A model generated the notes under the pieces. That model was given only the letters and a program-made list of their open reading frames with translations. It searched no databases and was not told the origin of the DNA. The position numbers were made by a program, and so were the translations under genes. A DNA stretch of 64,000 nucleotides from an uncultured Sphingomonadaceae bacterium. Lineage in GTDB: Bacteria > Pseudomonadota > Alphaproteobacteria > Sphingomonadales > Sphingomonadaceae. This document shows positions 53,121-62,213 of the stretch, one piece after another (the first letter of the stretch is position 1; each line of letters opens with the position of its first letter). The stretch is from positions 186,001 through 250,000 of the forward strand of contig CANMWO010000002.1 in assembly GCA_947501695.1 (NCBI GenBank). Reading direction: 5' to 3'.

Positions 53121-54800
53121 ATGGGGCGCTTTTTGGCCATGATGACGGCCATTTTCTGTTTGGCTGTATCGGCACAAGCCGCTGCGCAAGGCAGCAGCGC
53201 GCTCTGCGTTGTCCATACGGATATTGACACCGGCCCGGAACAGTTTCTTGACGACAATGCGAAATGGAACTGCAACTCTTCAACCAATAGTTTGCAAGGC
53301 CCACGCGTATGGGTATTATTCAACACCAACAAGATTGCCGCTGCCGGAAAGCAACCGGTATTGAATTTTCATGCGGGCCGTTTCGAGGGCTTTCACCTAT
53401 ATCAGAAATTCACCGATGGCAGGATCGAGCACACCGCTTTTGACGCCGCGGAACCTATGCGCTTTGCGTATAGCGCTTCGGATTTTCGCATTCCCATAGG
53501 TCTTGCTGATGAGAAACCAACCCACATAGCTCTCGCCCTTGATCAACCTTATAGCATCCCAATCGTTTCACGCGCGCATCTGTTACCAGCTTCAGAAAAT
53601 GTGGAGGATAGATTTATCGAATATGGGTCGGCCATTTTTTCGGGCGCAGGCCTTATGGTTTTGCTGTTCAATATCATATTTTACCAAATATTGCGCGAGC
53701 GTTTTCTGATTTGGCATCAAATTATGATTTTTGCTGCGCTAATGCATTTGGCGACAAATTCCGGTTTGTTTTTCGAGTTTTTCAGTCAAATCGGTGTTTC
53801 TGCCAATTCTTACATAAGCCAAGCGGCCTTCTCTCTAGCGGTTCTTTCAGCATCTCTATTTGCGCGAAATTTGATCGAGCCAGGCAAGCTTAGCCCACGC
53901 ATAGATCAGCTATTATACATGTCGGCAATTTGGATTTTCATCGCAGGCTGTATAACATTGGCACCGATCGAATTCATCCGACCCTTTGCACAGAAATTCT
54001 ATTATCTATCTTTTCTGCCCGTCCTCGGTGTCTATTCCGTCGCAATTTTCTCGGCTTTAAAAGCAGGCAGCCGAGCGGCACGTTTCCAGATGATTGCCTG
54101 GCTGCCCGTTATGGTTTTTGGTTTCGAGAGGATTTTGCGCGCCGCCGGTCTATATGAGGGCGCCGCATGGTTTGATTATCTGATGCATATCGCGATTGCT
54201 TTTGAATTGGTAATTTCTTCCATTGGTGCTGCTGACCGGTTTATGGCCATCAAGCAACAGCGCGATCAGGCACGGAATGAAGCCAAATTTTTTGCCGAGC
54301 GGTCAAATACCGATCCACTAACGAATCTGCCTAACCGCCGTGATTTCGAATATATGTTCTCGCAAAATCTGAGTTCGAGCGAATTTGACCAACTTGCCAT
54401 AATCGACCTAGACCATTTCAAATCTATCAATGATCGCTTCGGCCATAATATCGGTGACGAGGTGTTACGTGCGTTTGCTAGAGAAGCAGTCCAGCACGGA
54501 CATTATGTTGCCCGTATCGGCGGCGAAGAATTCGCAATGCTGCTTAATAGTCGTCGTCCCGGTGAAGTCAGGTTTTCTCTGGATCAATTCAGAGAGGCTG
54601 TGAGCAAGGCCGTCAAAGAGCAAGTACCCATGATTGATGTTCCCGTAACAGTCAGCGTCGGATGTGCACCCATTGCACCCGGTATGCCGGTTGGCAGTGC
54701 TCTCGAACTTGCTGACAAGCGATTGTACGCCGCCAAACAGGCCGGCCGTAACCGTGTTATCGGCGGTGAAGGATTTGAATCGATCTTGGCAGTGGCCTGA
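53121..54800 (+). CDS. 7TM-DISM diguanylate cyclase (copy 2)
   Basis: A 559-residue paralogue of the gene upstream: signal peptide (MTAIFCLAVSAQAAAQG), periplasmic domain, seven helices and GGDEF with RIGGEEFAMLL (near residue 465). It shares the DPLTNLPNRRDFE start of the catalytic core and the DKRLYAAKQAGRNRV end. The RxxD inhibitory site is also absent. ATG 53121 has GAGAGGGA about 10 bases upstream. Both copies probably sense the envelope and raise c-di-GMP. Confidence 0.88.
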   Translation: MGRFLAMMTAIFCLAVSAQAAAQGSSALCVVHTDIDTGPEQFLDDNAKWNCNSSTNSLQGPRVWVLFNTNKIAAAGKQPVLNFHAGRFEGFHLYQKFTDGRIEHTAFDAAEPMRFAYSASDFRIPIGLADEKPTHIALALDQPYSIPIVSRAHLLPASENVEDRFIEYGSAIFSGAGLMVLLFNIIFYQILRERFLIWHQIMIFAALMHLATNSGLFFEFFSQIGVSANSYISQAAFSLAVLSASLFARNLIEPGKLSPRIDQLLYMSAIWIFIAGCITLAPIEFIRPFAQKFYYLSFLPVLGVYSVAIFSALKAGSRAARFQMIAWLPVMVFGFERILRAAGLYEGAAWFDYLMHIAIAFELVISSIGAADRFMAIKQQRDQARNEAKFFAERSNTDPLTNLPNRRDFEYMFSQNLSSSEFDQLAIIDLDHFKSINDRFGHNIGDEVLRAFAREAVQHGHYVARIGGEEFAMLLNSRRPGEVRFSLDQFREAVSKAVKEQVPMIDVPVTVSVGCAPIAPGMPVGSALELADKRLYAAKQAGRNRVIGGEGFESILAVA

Positions 54801-54820
54801 CCCAACCTACTCCGTTGTTT

Positions 54821-55261
54821 CTACCATTCGCCAATATTTTCCATACTCGCCCAAGGCTCTTGAGCCGGCAGGTTTTCACCCGCCTGCAACAACTCTACCG
54901 AAATATTATCCGGTGAGCGTACAAAAGCCATATGCCCATCACGCGGCGGTCGGTTGATCGTAATTCCTGCGTCCATCAAAGTCTGGCAAAGCTCATAGAT
55001 ATTGTCCACGCGGTAAGCGAGATGCCCGAAATTACGCCCACCATCATAGTCTTCGCCGCTGCCATCTTCGGCCGGCCAATTGTGGGTCAATTCGACCTCT
55101 GCAACGTCTTTTTGCCCCGGAGCAGCGAGGAAGATTAGCGAGAAGCGACCTTGTTCACTATCATAGCGCCGCACTTCTTCCAGGCCGAGGAGGTTGAAAA
55201 ATTTAATCGTCGCATCTGGATCACTAACGCGCAGCATCGTGTGTAGATATTGAATCGGCAT
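54821..55261 (-). CDS. gloA: Glyoxalase I (lactoylglutathione lyase), VOC superfamily
   Basis: A 146-residue VOC protein: LHTMLRVSDPDATIKFFNLLGLEEVRRY, GRFSLIFLAAPG, NFGHLAYRVDNIYELCQTL and FVRSPDNISVELLQ. Metal ligands are His in HTMLRV, Glu in EVELTHNW, His in GHLAY and Glu in SVELLQ. It converts the hemithioacetal of methylglyoxal and glutathione to S-lactoylglutathione, which gloB (50448) hydrolyses. ATG 55261 has GGAG nine bases upstream; ATG 55279 is possible. Confidence 0.9.
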   Translation of the reverse strand: MPIQYLHTMLRVSDPDATIKFFNLLGLEEVRRYDSEQGRFSLIFLAAPGQKDVAEVELTHNWPAEDGSGEDYDGGRNFGHLAYRVDNIYELCQTLMDAGITINRPPRDGHMAFVRSPDNISVELLQAGENLPAQEPWASMENIGEW

Positions 55262-55371
55262 CGGGAGAACTCCATTCATCGCTATTCAGAAACGGTTCAT
55301 CGCAGTTATAGCAAAGCCGAACCGGGTCGATAGAAACAGTTTAGAACGCTTGGAACGAGAGGGAAAGAGCT

Positions 55372-56106
55372 ATGACTGATAATGTTGAAGGTACCAAATT
55401 TCTGGATAAAAAGAACAATGTGTTGCTGGTCAGTGCCGGACTGCTGACTGTCGGTCTGATTGCCGGCGGTTACTTGCTTGGTGATGGCTTGCTACGTTCC
55501 AAAATGGCGGACCGTAGTGTAACGGTTCGCGGTCTGGCTGAACGAGAAGTTACGGCTAATCTCGCGACATGGACCATCGCCTACAGCGCTCAATCAAGCA
55601 ATCTTCAAGCCGCGCAATCTGACATCGATCAGGACACTGCCGCGATTGGTAAATTCTTCACTGAACTGGGCTTTAAAGCGGACGCGTTAAAACCTACCGG
55701 CGCCAATGTGAACCAATATAGCAGCAACGGTATTCCCCGATATACTATCCGTCAGCGACTCTCGTTGCGCACCGATGATATTGAAAAAGCGCAAGCCGCA
55801 GTCGCCCGCCAGTTTGATCTGGTGCGTCGCGGTGTTGTCCTCGAAGACGGTTCGGGCATGAGCTACACTTTTACCAAGCTGGACGAGATTAAGCCGGAAA
55901 TGGTGGCAGAGGCGACAAAGGATGCACGCAAATCGGCTGAACAATTTGCCAAGGATAGCGGCACCGATGTCGGCGGAATTAAGTCCGCGACGCAGGGTTA
56001 TTTCTCGATCAACTCACGCGATGGCGATGGCGGCGGCTATGGTGTGACTGACACGCCGTATAAAAAGGTACGGGTGGTGACGACGGTGAATTTTTATCTC
56101 GATTGA
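55372..56106 (+). CDS. SIMPL domain protein, membrane anchored
   Basis: A 244-residue protein: a transmembrane helix (LLVSAGLLTVGLIAGGYLLGDGLL, residues 18-41), then a SIMPL (DUF541) domain with SVTVRGLAEREVTANLATWTI and a C-terminal KVRVVTTVNFYLD. SIMPL proteins are periplasmic beta-barrel oligomers of unknown function. It is followed by a DUF3298-like secreted protein 17 bases later, likely co-transcribed. Confidence 0.88.
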   Translation: MTDNVEGTKFLDKKNNVLLVSAGLLTVGLIAGGYLLGDGLLRSKMADRSVTVRGLAEREVTANLATWTIAYSAQSSNLQAAQSDIDQDTAAIGKFFTELGFKADALKPTGANVNQYSSNGIPRYTIRQRLSLRTDDIEKAQAAVARQFDLVRRGVVLEDGSGMSYTFTKLDEIKPEMVAEATKDARKSAEQFAKDSGTDVGGIKSATQGYFSINSRDGDGGGYGVTDTPYKKVRVVTTVNFYLD

Positions 56107-56123
56107 GCGTAGGGACTACTGAT

Positions 56124-56900
56124 ATGAAAACTCTCTGCCGTCTGGCCTTGGCTTGTTCGGCCATATCAATTGTGTCCCCGCTTCAGGCCGCTTCGGATCC
56201 GCCACTTGTCAACGAACCAGAGGTAAGAGAATTAGCTGCCCAAACGGACAATTTTTCCTTCAAATATAGCTACCCGAAATCTCTTACGCGCCAACCCGGC
56301 CTGGAACATTATCTCGACCGAAAGGCGCGAGAGGAATTGGAAAAATTCACTAAGGAAGCCGATCGGGACCATGCAGATATGGCGTCTGAAAATAGCAGCT
56401 CGTTAAAATTACTGCCTTATGAATATGAAATAAACTGGCAGGAAAATGGCGAAACCCCTGACTTTTTGAGCCTATCTCAGTTGTGGTATGGATTTTACGG
56501 CGGGGCCCATGGAATGATAGGTTCCAAAAGTCTGTTATGGGACAAATATAATAACAAGGCGATCGGACCTCTCGCACTATTCACTAGCGCTGAGGAATTT
56601 GACACGGCGTTAGAGGCAAAATTTTGTTCAGAACTAAACGCTCAACGTTCTGAAAAACGGGGTCGGCCCATTGCAATGGATAGCGATGATAGCTTCGAAA
56701 AATGTGTCGCCCCGTCAGCGCAAACAGTGATCTTGGGATCAACCAACGGAAAGAGATTCAATACCATAAACATCTACATAGGCCCTTACGCAGCAGGGCC
56801 ATATGTTGAAGGCGATTATCAAATTGATTTGCCGGTGACGGAAGCAATCTTAGACAGCGTGAAACCGGCCTATCGTAAAAACTTCACCGTCAAACGTTAG
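56124..56900 (+). CDS. DUF3298/RsiV-like secreted protein
   Basis: A 258-residue protein with a signal peptide (LALACSAISIVSPLQA). The mature part resembles DUF4163/DUF3298 proteins: NFSFKYSYPKSLTRQPG, LSQLWYGFYGGAHGMIGSKSLLWDK (GGAH segment), and INIYIGPYAAGPYVEGDYQIDLP near the end. Related C-terminal domains in anti-sigma factor RsiV bind lysozyme. A lysozyme-binding or protease-inhibitor role is possible but unproved. ATG 56124 has AGGGA upstream. Its end overlaps the LysR gene on the other strand by 11 bases. Confidence 0.82.
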   Translation: MKTLCRLALACSAISIVSPLQAASDPPLVNEPEVRELAAQTDNFSFKYSYPKSLTRQPGLEHYLDRKAREELEKFTKEADRDHADMASENSSSLKLLPYEYEINWQENGETPDFLSLSQLWYGFYGGAHGMIGSKSLLWDKYNNKAIGPLALFTSAEEFDTALEAKFCSELNAQRSEKRGRPIAMDSDDSFEKCVAPSAQTVILGSTNGKRFNTINIYIGPYAAGPYVEGDYQIDLPVTEAILDSVKPAYRKNFTVKR

Positions 56901-57771
56901 CCAAGCGCCCTTCAATCAGGTCTTGATTTTCCAATAAGGCCGCTGCCAGAAAGCGCATCAACAATTGTATGCGCGGTGTGTTTTTGAGATCAGGATGGGT
57001 CAGCACCCAGAAATCAGGAGCAAATGATGGCGGCGGTGATTGCGGCAACCGCATCAAATCTGGTTCGGGATCGTTCATATAGCAAGCCCCCCTTATCATT
57101 CCATAGCCATTGATCACGGCCTTATGCCGCAAAGTAATATCATCGCTCATCATTGCGACCGGTGCGCCGGGAAACGGGCTGTCCGCAATCCAGCTTGGCG
57201 ATCCTGATGGGGCCACCGACGTAATCCACTGTCGGTGTGCTGGTACGGTTTTTTCCAGATAATCACGGCGGCAATAATAGCTGAGCGCATATGGAAAGAG
57301 ACGGCGACCGACCAGATGGTCCGGCGGTGTCGCGACACTCCTGATCACGACATCCGCCTCTGACCGATCAAGGTCCGCAAACCTATAGCTGCTCTGCAGC
57401 GACAATTTTATATCCGGATATTGTCCACAAAAATCGGCAAGATAACTAAGCAGCAGATATTGTCCCAAAGCGTCCGGAATGGACAGGGTAACTGGCCCCG
57501 ACAATTCTGTTTCACCCGCCTTGCGCCGGCGGTCAACGGAAAAGCTAATCCCTTCCATTTGCTCGGCAGCACCAACCAACTCCGCGCCCAGCTCAGTTTT
57601 GCGATATCCATTTGCGGTGCGTTCAAAAATAGTTTTGCCATAGCGTTTGTTGATCACCGCCAGCCGCCGCGACACCGTGCTATGGGTCACGCCCAATAAT
57701 GATGCCGCACCCCGCACCGTGCCTGACCGATCGAGGGCCAAGACAAATCGATAATCGTCCCAATTTTCCAT
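56890..57771 (-). CDS. LysR-type transcriptional regulator
   Basis: A 293-residue LysR protein: winged helix MENWDDYRFVLALDRSGTVRGAASLLGVTHSTVSRRLAVINKRYG (AASLLGVTHSTVSRRLA is the helix-turn-helix), then an effector domain to AAALLENQ. It diverges from a secreted two-repeat protein across a 129-base gap holding inverted and direct GGTGCA sites (57773-57845), so it probably controls that gene and itself. Confidence 0.92.
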   Translation of the reverse strand: MENWDDYRFVLALDRSGTVRGAASLLGVTHSTVSRRLAVINKRYGKTIFERTANGYRKTELGAELVGAAEQMEGISFSVDRRRKAGETELSGPVTLSIPDALGQYLLLSYLADFCGQYPDIKLSLQSSYRFADLDRSEADVVIRSVATPPDHLVGRRLFPYALSYYCRRDYLEKTVPAHRQWITSVAPSGSPSWIADSPFPGAPVAMMSDDITLRHKAVINGYGMIRGACYMNDPEPDLMRLPQSPPPSFAPDFWVLTHPDLKNTPRIQLLMRFLAAALLENQDLIEGRLANV

Positions 57772-57772
57772 C

Positions 57773-57845
57773 GGTGCATTATTGCACCAATATCAGATAA
57801 AATACATCCACTATTTCAATATTCATCGGTGTATTGAGGTGCAAT
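57773..57845. promoter_or_regulatory. LysR operator candidates
   Basis: GGTGCA-TTAT-TGCACC (57773-57788) is a perfect inverted repeat directly before the LysR ATG. Direct copies GGTGTATT (57828-57835) and GGTGCAAT (57838-57845) lie 56-73 bases before the secreted-protein start. LysR sites are usually a recognition plus an activation site, which this could represent. Confidence 0.6.
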
Positions 57846-57900
57846 ATCGCAACATGAAATAGCTCAATAGCATTTCAGCACTCGTAAAAGGTATTTATTC

Positions 57901-58692
57901 ATGACGGTCCATCACAAAGCTCTGACACTGGCTTCAACCTTCATCATTGCGCTGGCCATGCCGTCCTGCGGACTGATGGCGCAATCCTCGTCCGCCCAAC
58001 CTTCATCACAACCATCTGCTTCTTCAGTGACCACTCCCCGATTGACCGTTGCCAAAGGACAATATCTTTCTGTCATTATGTCGGAAACAAAACCGGATGG
58101 CGATGCGGTACGTCAATCCTATTATAGCAAGGCCTTCCCACTCGGCCAAAAGTTCGGCCTCAAGCGTGAAGTGCTGCTTAAAATCGACAATGCCGTGGTC
58201 AGCGACTATAAACCTTCTGCTCTGACATTTTTCTCCTACCCGGATGAAGCATCGGAAAAGCAACTGACGAAACAGCCAGAGTGGCCAGCGATCAAGGCGC
58301 AACGCCCAAAAGCTTGGAATGAGCTGAGAATCTATAGCGCTGCGATGCAGGATGATCTGGATTGGCGCTTTGATCCTACCAAATATTATAGCTTGGTCGT
58401 CGCATGGACCAATCCGGATAAGCCCGAAGACTATCAGCGCTATCTCAACGGGATCGAGAAAGCTGTGCATAAAGCAGGCGGGCGGTTTATCTATAAAATG
58501 AAAGCCCCCAAGATGGAGGCCCACGCGACATCGTTAAAAGCGCCCAATCAATTGACGTTTGTCGAATGGGATGCGCCCAATGGCTTCGCGAAAGTGCAGC
58601 AGACCGACGACTATAAAGCCAGCCAGCCCTATTTTCTGTCTGGCGTAACAAATGTTGAATTTTATTATATGTCAGTGAACGGCAAATCATGA
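57901..58692 (+). CDS. Secreted protein with two related alpha/beta-barrel-like repeats
   Basis: A 263-residue protein with a signal peptide and Cys (ALAMPSCGLM, lipobox possible) and a Ser/Pro/Gln-rich linker. Two halves look related: the first (residues about 50-125, GQYLSVIMSETKPDGDAV...ALTFFSYPD) and the second (residues about 155-255, KYYSLVVAWTNPDKPEDY...LTFVEWDAPNGFAKVQQTD), resembling dimeric alpha/beta barrel (DUF1330/ABM-like) units. Function unknown. It diverges from a LysR gene, which is its likely regulator. Confidence 0.7.
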   Translation: MTVHHKALTLASTFIIALAMPSCGLMAQSSSAQPSSQPSASSVTTPRLTVAKGQYLSVIMSETKPDGDAVRQSYYSKAFPLGQKFGLKREVLLKIDNAVVSDYKPSALTFFSYPDEASEKQLTKQPEWPAIKAQRPKAWNELRIYSAAMQDDLDWRFDPTKYYSLVVAWTNPDKPEDYQRYLNGIEKAVHKAGGRFIYKMKAPKMEAHATSLKAPNQLTFVEWDAPNGFAKVQQTDDYKASQPYFLSGVTNVEFYYMSVNGKS

Positions 58693-58738
58693 CAGCCATC
58701 CGTTGATATCTTGCGGCATCGCCGCGATATAGGAGGTG

Positions 58739-59167
58739 ATGCAAGATAATGTTGAACACTCGCCGTTGAGTCCCGAACAAGCAATTGTCGTCTTCGATGC
58801 CGAATGCATATTATGCTCGGCCAATGCGCAGTTCCTATTGAAACATGATCATGGGCGGCGCTTCCTGCTCGCACCGATGCAAGGCGACTATGGCAGCGCG
58901 CTTTACCGGAAATATGATATTGATCCGACCAATCCCGAAACCCTGATTGTAGTTCGGGGCGACAAATTGCTCCGCAACAGCGATGCTGTACTGGCCATCT
59001 ATACAGGCCTTGGCTGGCCATGGAAAATGGCAGCGATAGCGAAGGTCCTGCCCAAATTTCTGCGGGACCCGGTTTATCGGTTGATCGCGCGCAACCGCTA
59101 TCGCCTGTTTGGAAAACGCAATACATGCTGGCTTCCCGCGCCGGAATTTCAAGACCGTATGTTGTGA
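58739..59167 (+). CDS. DCC-type thiol-disulfide oxidoreductase (DUF393)
   Basis: A 142-residue DCC1-like protein. The DCC motif is VVFDAECILCSANAQFLL (Asp-x-x-C-x-x-C), with SDAVLAIYTGLGWPWKMAAI and the C-terminal YRLFGKRNTCWLP. DCC proteins have a thioredoxin-like fold. ATG 58739 directly follows AGGAGG (58731-58736), a very short spacing; the start is therefore uncertain. Its stop overlaps the start of the next gene by 4 bases (GTGA). Confidence 0.85.
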   Translation: MQDNVEHSPLSPEQAIVVFDAECILCSANAQFLLKHDHGRRFLLAPMQGDYGSALYRKYDIDPTNPETLIVVRGDKLLRNSDAVLAIYTGLGWPWKMAAIAKVLPKFLRDPVYRLIARNRYRLFGKRNTCWLPAPEFQDRML

Positions 59168-60798
59168 AGAAAATTCTGATCCTTGGGGGCTATGGAGGAT
59201 TTGGCGCTCGCCTTTCTCATGAGCTCGCGGTTCGCGGCCATCATATTCTTGTTGCCGGACGAAACCTTCAAACAGCTGAGCATTTCTGCAAGACAATCGC
59301 AAATACCGAGCCGGTGCAAGCAGATCGCAATGGCGAAGTCGGGAAAATATTTGAACAGCATCAACCGGACCTGTTGATCGACGCGGCAGGACCGTTTCAA
59401 AACAGTAGCTATGCGCTTGTCCAACAATGCATTGCGGCCGCCATTCCCTATCTCGACCTTGCCGATGGTCGCGACTTTGTATGTGGCATTGGAGCCCTGA
59501 ATGATACAGCGACTGCCACCGGCATATCGGTGATTTCCGGCGCATCCAGTGTTCCTGCTCTATCGGGAGCCGCCATTCGCCATTTGGCGTCTGAGGTCGA
59601 TCATATTGAAGCCATCGAAATGGCTATCAGTGCTTCGAATAAAGCTACGGCCGGACCATCTGTTAGCAGAGCAATCCTGAGCTATGTTGGACAACCAATT
59701 AGGATCAGGCGCGCGGGACAATGGCAGACCAGTTACGGTTGGCACGACCTTCACCATATTAGCTTTACCTTGCCTAAAGGGTCGGACGTCCAAAAACGTT
59801 TGGTCGGATTGGCCGATGTCCCCGACCTAGAACTTGTACCGAGTCAATTTGACAGCAAACCAGCTGTCATTTTCCGTGCCGGTACCGAACTCACCTTTCA
59901 GAACTGCGCTCTATGGCTTGCAAGCTGGCCAGTGCGGTGGGGTTGGATAAAATCTCTGGAACCCTTCGCGACGGCGCTGCTCTCGCTACAAAATATGACG
60001 CGCGCACTGGGTTCTGACGTCTCCGCGATGAAGGTGGAACTATTCGGCCATGCAAATGGTCAACCGTGTCGGAAATATTGGACGCTGATTGCTAGAGAAG
60101 GCGACGGGCCTCAAATTCCGACCTTTGCTGCCGTAGTTCTAGCTGAAAAAATATTGCAAGGACGGACAAAATTTGGTGCCTATCATGCTGGAAAGCTCCT
60201 GACGCTCTCGGATTTCCAGCCGCTATTTGATCGCTATGCCATTGCCCATGCGACGCAGACTGCTGCCCCCGAACCATCGCTTTATCAAAAGGTAATCGGG
60301 GCAGAGTTCAAAAAACTCCCTGCTAGCATTGAAAATTTGCACAATGTTGTTCGGGATGCCGGCTTTCATGGCACAGCACAGGTTACAAGCGGCAAAAACC
60401 CCTTGGCCAAATTGGCAGCAAAGATTTTTGGATTTCCGTCAGCAGGCAAGCATGATCTCCATGTCCACATAAAAGTGGATGAAAAGGGTGAAACGTGGAC
60501 GCGAAGTTTTTCGGGGAAAAAATTCTCCAGCCGCTTGCAAAAATCAGAAAGCCATCTGACTGAAAGCTTCGGACCATTTCAGTTCCGATTCAATCTGCCT
60601 GTCACTGAAAATGGGCTTACCATGGAAATGGCGGGCTGGAAATTCTGGTTTGTCCCGTTACCGCTCTTCCTTGCGCCTCAATCACGGGCAAGCGAATGGG
60701 ACGAAGATGGTCGTTTCCACCTCGATGTTCCCATTGCTTTGCCTGTCATAGGCCTGATGGTGCATTATCGTGGCTGGCTAGTGCCGAGCCAGAAATAA
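59164..60798 (+). CDS. Saccharopine dehydrogenase-like protein fused to DUF4166
   Basis: A 544-residue two-domain protein. The N-terminal part has an NADP-binding fold (KKILILGGYGGFGARLSHELAVRGHHIL, ...LVAGRNLQTAE) of the saccharopine dehydrogenase NADP family. The C-terminal part (about residues 385-540) is a DUF4166 domain (FKKLPASIENLHNVVRDAGFHGTAQV...FQFRFNLP...FHLDVPIALPVIGLMVHYRGWL). The GTG at 59164 overlaps the DCC stop (GTGA). The pair may form a redox unit acting on a lipid or other substrate; function unknown. Confidence 0.82.
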   Translation: MKKILILGGYGGFGARLSHELAVRGHHILVAGRNLQTAEHFCKTIANTEPVQADRNGEVGKIFEQHQPDLLIDAAGPFQNSSYALVQQCIAAAIPYLDLADGRDFVCGIGALNDTATATGISVISGASSVPALSGAAIRHLASEVDHIEAIEMAISASNKATAGPSVSRAILSYVGQPIRIRRAGQWQTSYGWHDLHHISFTLPKGSDVQKRLVGLADVPDLELVPSQFDSKPAVIFRAGTELTFQNCALWLASWPVRWGWIKSLEPFATALLSLQNMTRALGSDVSAMKVELFGHANGQPCRKYWTLIAREGDGPQIPTFAAVVLAEKILQGRTKFGAYHAGKLLTLSDFQPLFDRYAIAHATQTAAPEPSLYQKVIGAEFKKLPASIENLHNVVRDAGFHGTAQVTSGKNPLAKLAAKIFGFPSAGKHDLHVHIKVDEKGETWTRSFSGKKFSSRLQKSESHLTESFGPFQFRFNLPVTENGLTMEMAGWKFWFVPLPLFLAPQSRASEWDEDGRFHLDVPIALPVIGLMVHYRGWLVPSQK

Positions 60799-60801
60799 TG
60801 T

Positions 60802-61308
60802 TTAGCCTGGACAATCACCTTGTCGCTGCGCGCCGATGTTCATAGCCAGTTTGGCGGTTTCGCCGCTGGCCGGATCTTTGATGTTGAATGCCATTTCGCT
60901 GTCATAGCCTTCAGGATTGGCTTGGCCGCTCATCTTAATATCGATATCACCTTTACCAGTACCCTTGCAGGTCATTTCCAAATCGATGGATGTCGCTGAT
61001 CCTTCGTCCTTGGTGGTTTCGCATTGACCGCCCAAAGCGCCAGACATTTGCTTAGCCGCTTCTTTCCATTGCGCGCCATTGTCATCGCCTTGCATACAAA
61101 ACAAACCACCTGTGCCGCCGCCCGCAGCTCGCTCCATCTGAACAATAGTATTTTTCTTGGCATCTTCGGTCATGCCAGGAAAGTCGAGTTCGGTGATTTT
61201 GACCGTCTGTTTATACTGGCCAGCCGTCGGGCTGCCATCCCCGCCGCTACCGCATGCCGCCAGCATAAGAGGAGCTAACAATACCGGCAGAAGAAGTTTT
61301 TTGGTCAT
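60802..61308 (-). CDS. DUF3617 lipoprotein
   Basis: A 168-residue protein with a lipobox (APLMLAACGSG) and the DUF3617 pattern: GQYKQTVKITELDFPGMTEDAKKN, LFCMQGDDNGAQW, QCETTKDEGSATSIDLEMTCKG, ...SGQANPEGYDSEMAFNI. Periplasmic; function unknown, found throughout Sphingomonadales. ATG 61308 fits the signal peptide. It ends convergently with the DUF4166 gene. Confidence 0.88.
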   Translation of the reverse strand: MTKKLLLPVLLAPLMLAACGSGGDGSPTAGQYKQTVKITELDFPGMTEDAKKNTIVQMERAAGGGTGGLFCMQGDDNGAQWKEAAKQMSGALGGQCETTKDEGSATSIDLEMTCKGTGKGDIDIKMSGQANPEGYDSEMAFNIKDPASGETAKLAMNIGAQRQGDCPG

Positions 61309-61384
61309 GAAAAGTGCTTTCTGTAATTGGATGAGACATTTCTATCGCCCGTCTGCAACATTTGGAAGAGCTTTGATATAAAGG

Positions 61385-62173
61385 TTACTCAGCCTCAGTG
61401 ATCGCGAGTTGTTCGAGATAGGCTCGCGCGGCTTTCGCGGACCGGCTTTCGGCGTCCATCACTACGGCCTTTTCCCAATTGGCTTTGGCCTCAACCAAAT
61501 CACCACCGGCATAGGCAATATTGCCTGCTTCCAGCGCCACTGCCGGATCATCGGCCGCCAGCTTGGCCGCAACGGCAATGTCTGCCTTAGCCAAGGTCAG
61601 ATCATTCATTCGCCGCGCCAGCGTCGCCGACAACAGCCAAGCCAGTGGATCTTGGGGCGCAAGTTTATGGACCAGCACAAATTCCGCTTTCGCTGCGGTA
61701 TAGTCATCAAGCGCGACATGCGCGCGTGCGCGGTCAAGATGTACTTCGCCCTTTTCCAAACCGATGAGAGTGCCCTGTACAAGCGCAGCATTCAAATATT
61801 CCAAAGCCTTGCCAGGGTCGTTGCCGGCGAGCGCAGCATTGCCCGCTTGCGCCCAGAAATTGGCGACGCGTGGATATTTGGCTATTTCTGCTTCTTGCGC
61901 GGCTTCTACGAATGTCTTGGTTGCCGCGGCCCAGTTAAATTGTTCCGCATAGGCGAAACCCAAACAATGCCGGGCTAGGAAACCACCGCCTTCAATCCGC
62001 CATTTATTCGCTTCGACAACCCCGCTCGGCGGGTCGTCCACCGCAAGGTCTACACACTCGTCAAAGCGGACTTCGGACATGGTCATCGGCGGCGAGGGAT
62101 TGATAGTTTGCGGAAGCGGCGAACCAAAAGGCGAAGCCGATTGTGCGAGGATGAGGAGAAAAGAAGAAAGCAT
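61385..62173 (-). CDS. Secreted TPR protein
   Basis: A 262-residue protein with a signal peptide-like start (MLSSFLLILAQSASPFG) and tetratricopeptide repeats in the body (NKWRIEGGGFLARHCLGFAYAEQFNWAAATKTFVEAAQ, AGNDPGKALEYLNAALVQG, ARAHVALDDYTAAKAEFVLV, DDPAVALEAGNIAYAGGDLVEAKANWEKAV). TPRs bind protein partners; targets unknown. 76 bases separate it from the DUF3617 gene downstream. Confidence 0.85.
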   Translation of the reverse strand: MLSSFLLILAQSASPFGSPLPQTINPSPPMTMSEVRFDECVDLAVDDPPSGVVEANKWRIEGGGFLARHCLGFAYAEQFNWAAATKTFVEAAQEAEIAKYPRVANFWAQAGNAALAGNDPGKALEYLNAALVQGTLIGLEKGEVHLDRARAHVALDDYTAAKAEFVLVHKLAPQDPLAWLLSATLARRMNDLTLAKADIAVAAKLAADDPAVALEAGNIAYAGGDLVEAKANWEKAVVMDAESRSAKAARAYLEQLAITEAE

Positions 62174-62213
62174 ATCCGGTATGGGACCCTATAATCACAG
62201 CAAAATTTTATCT

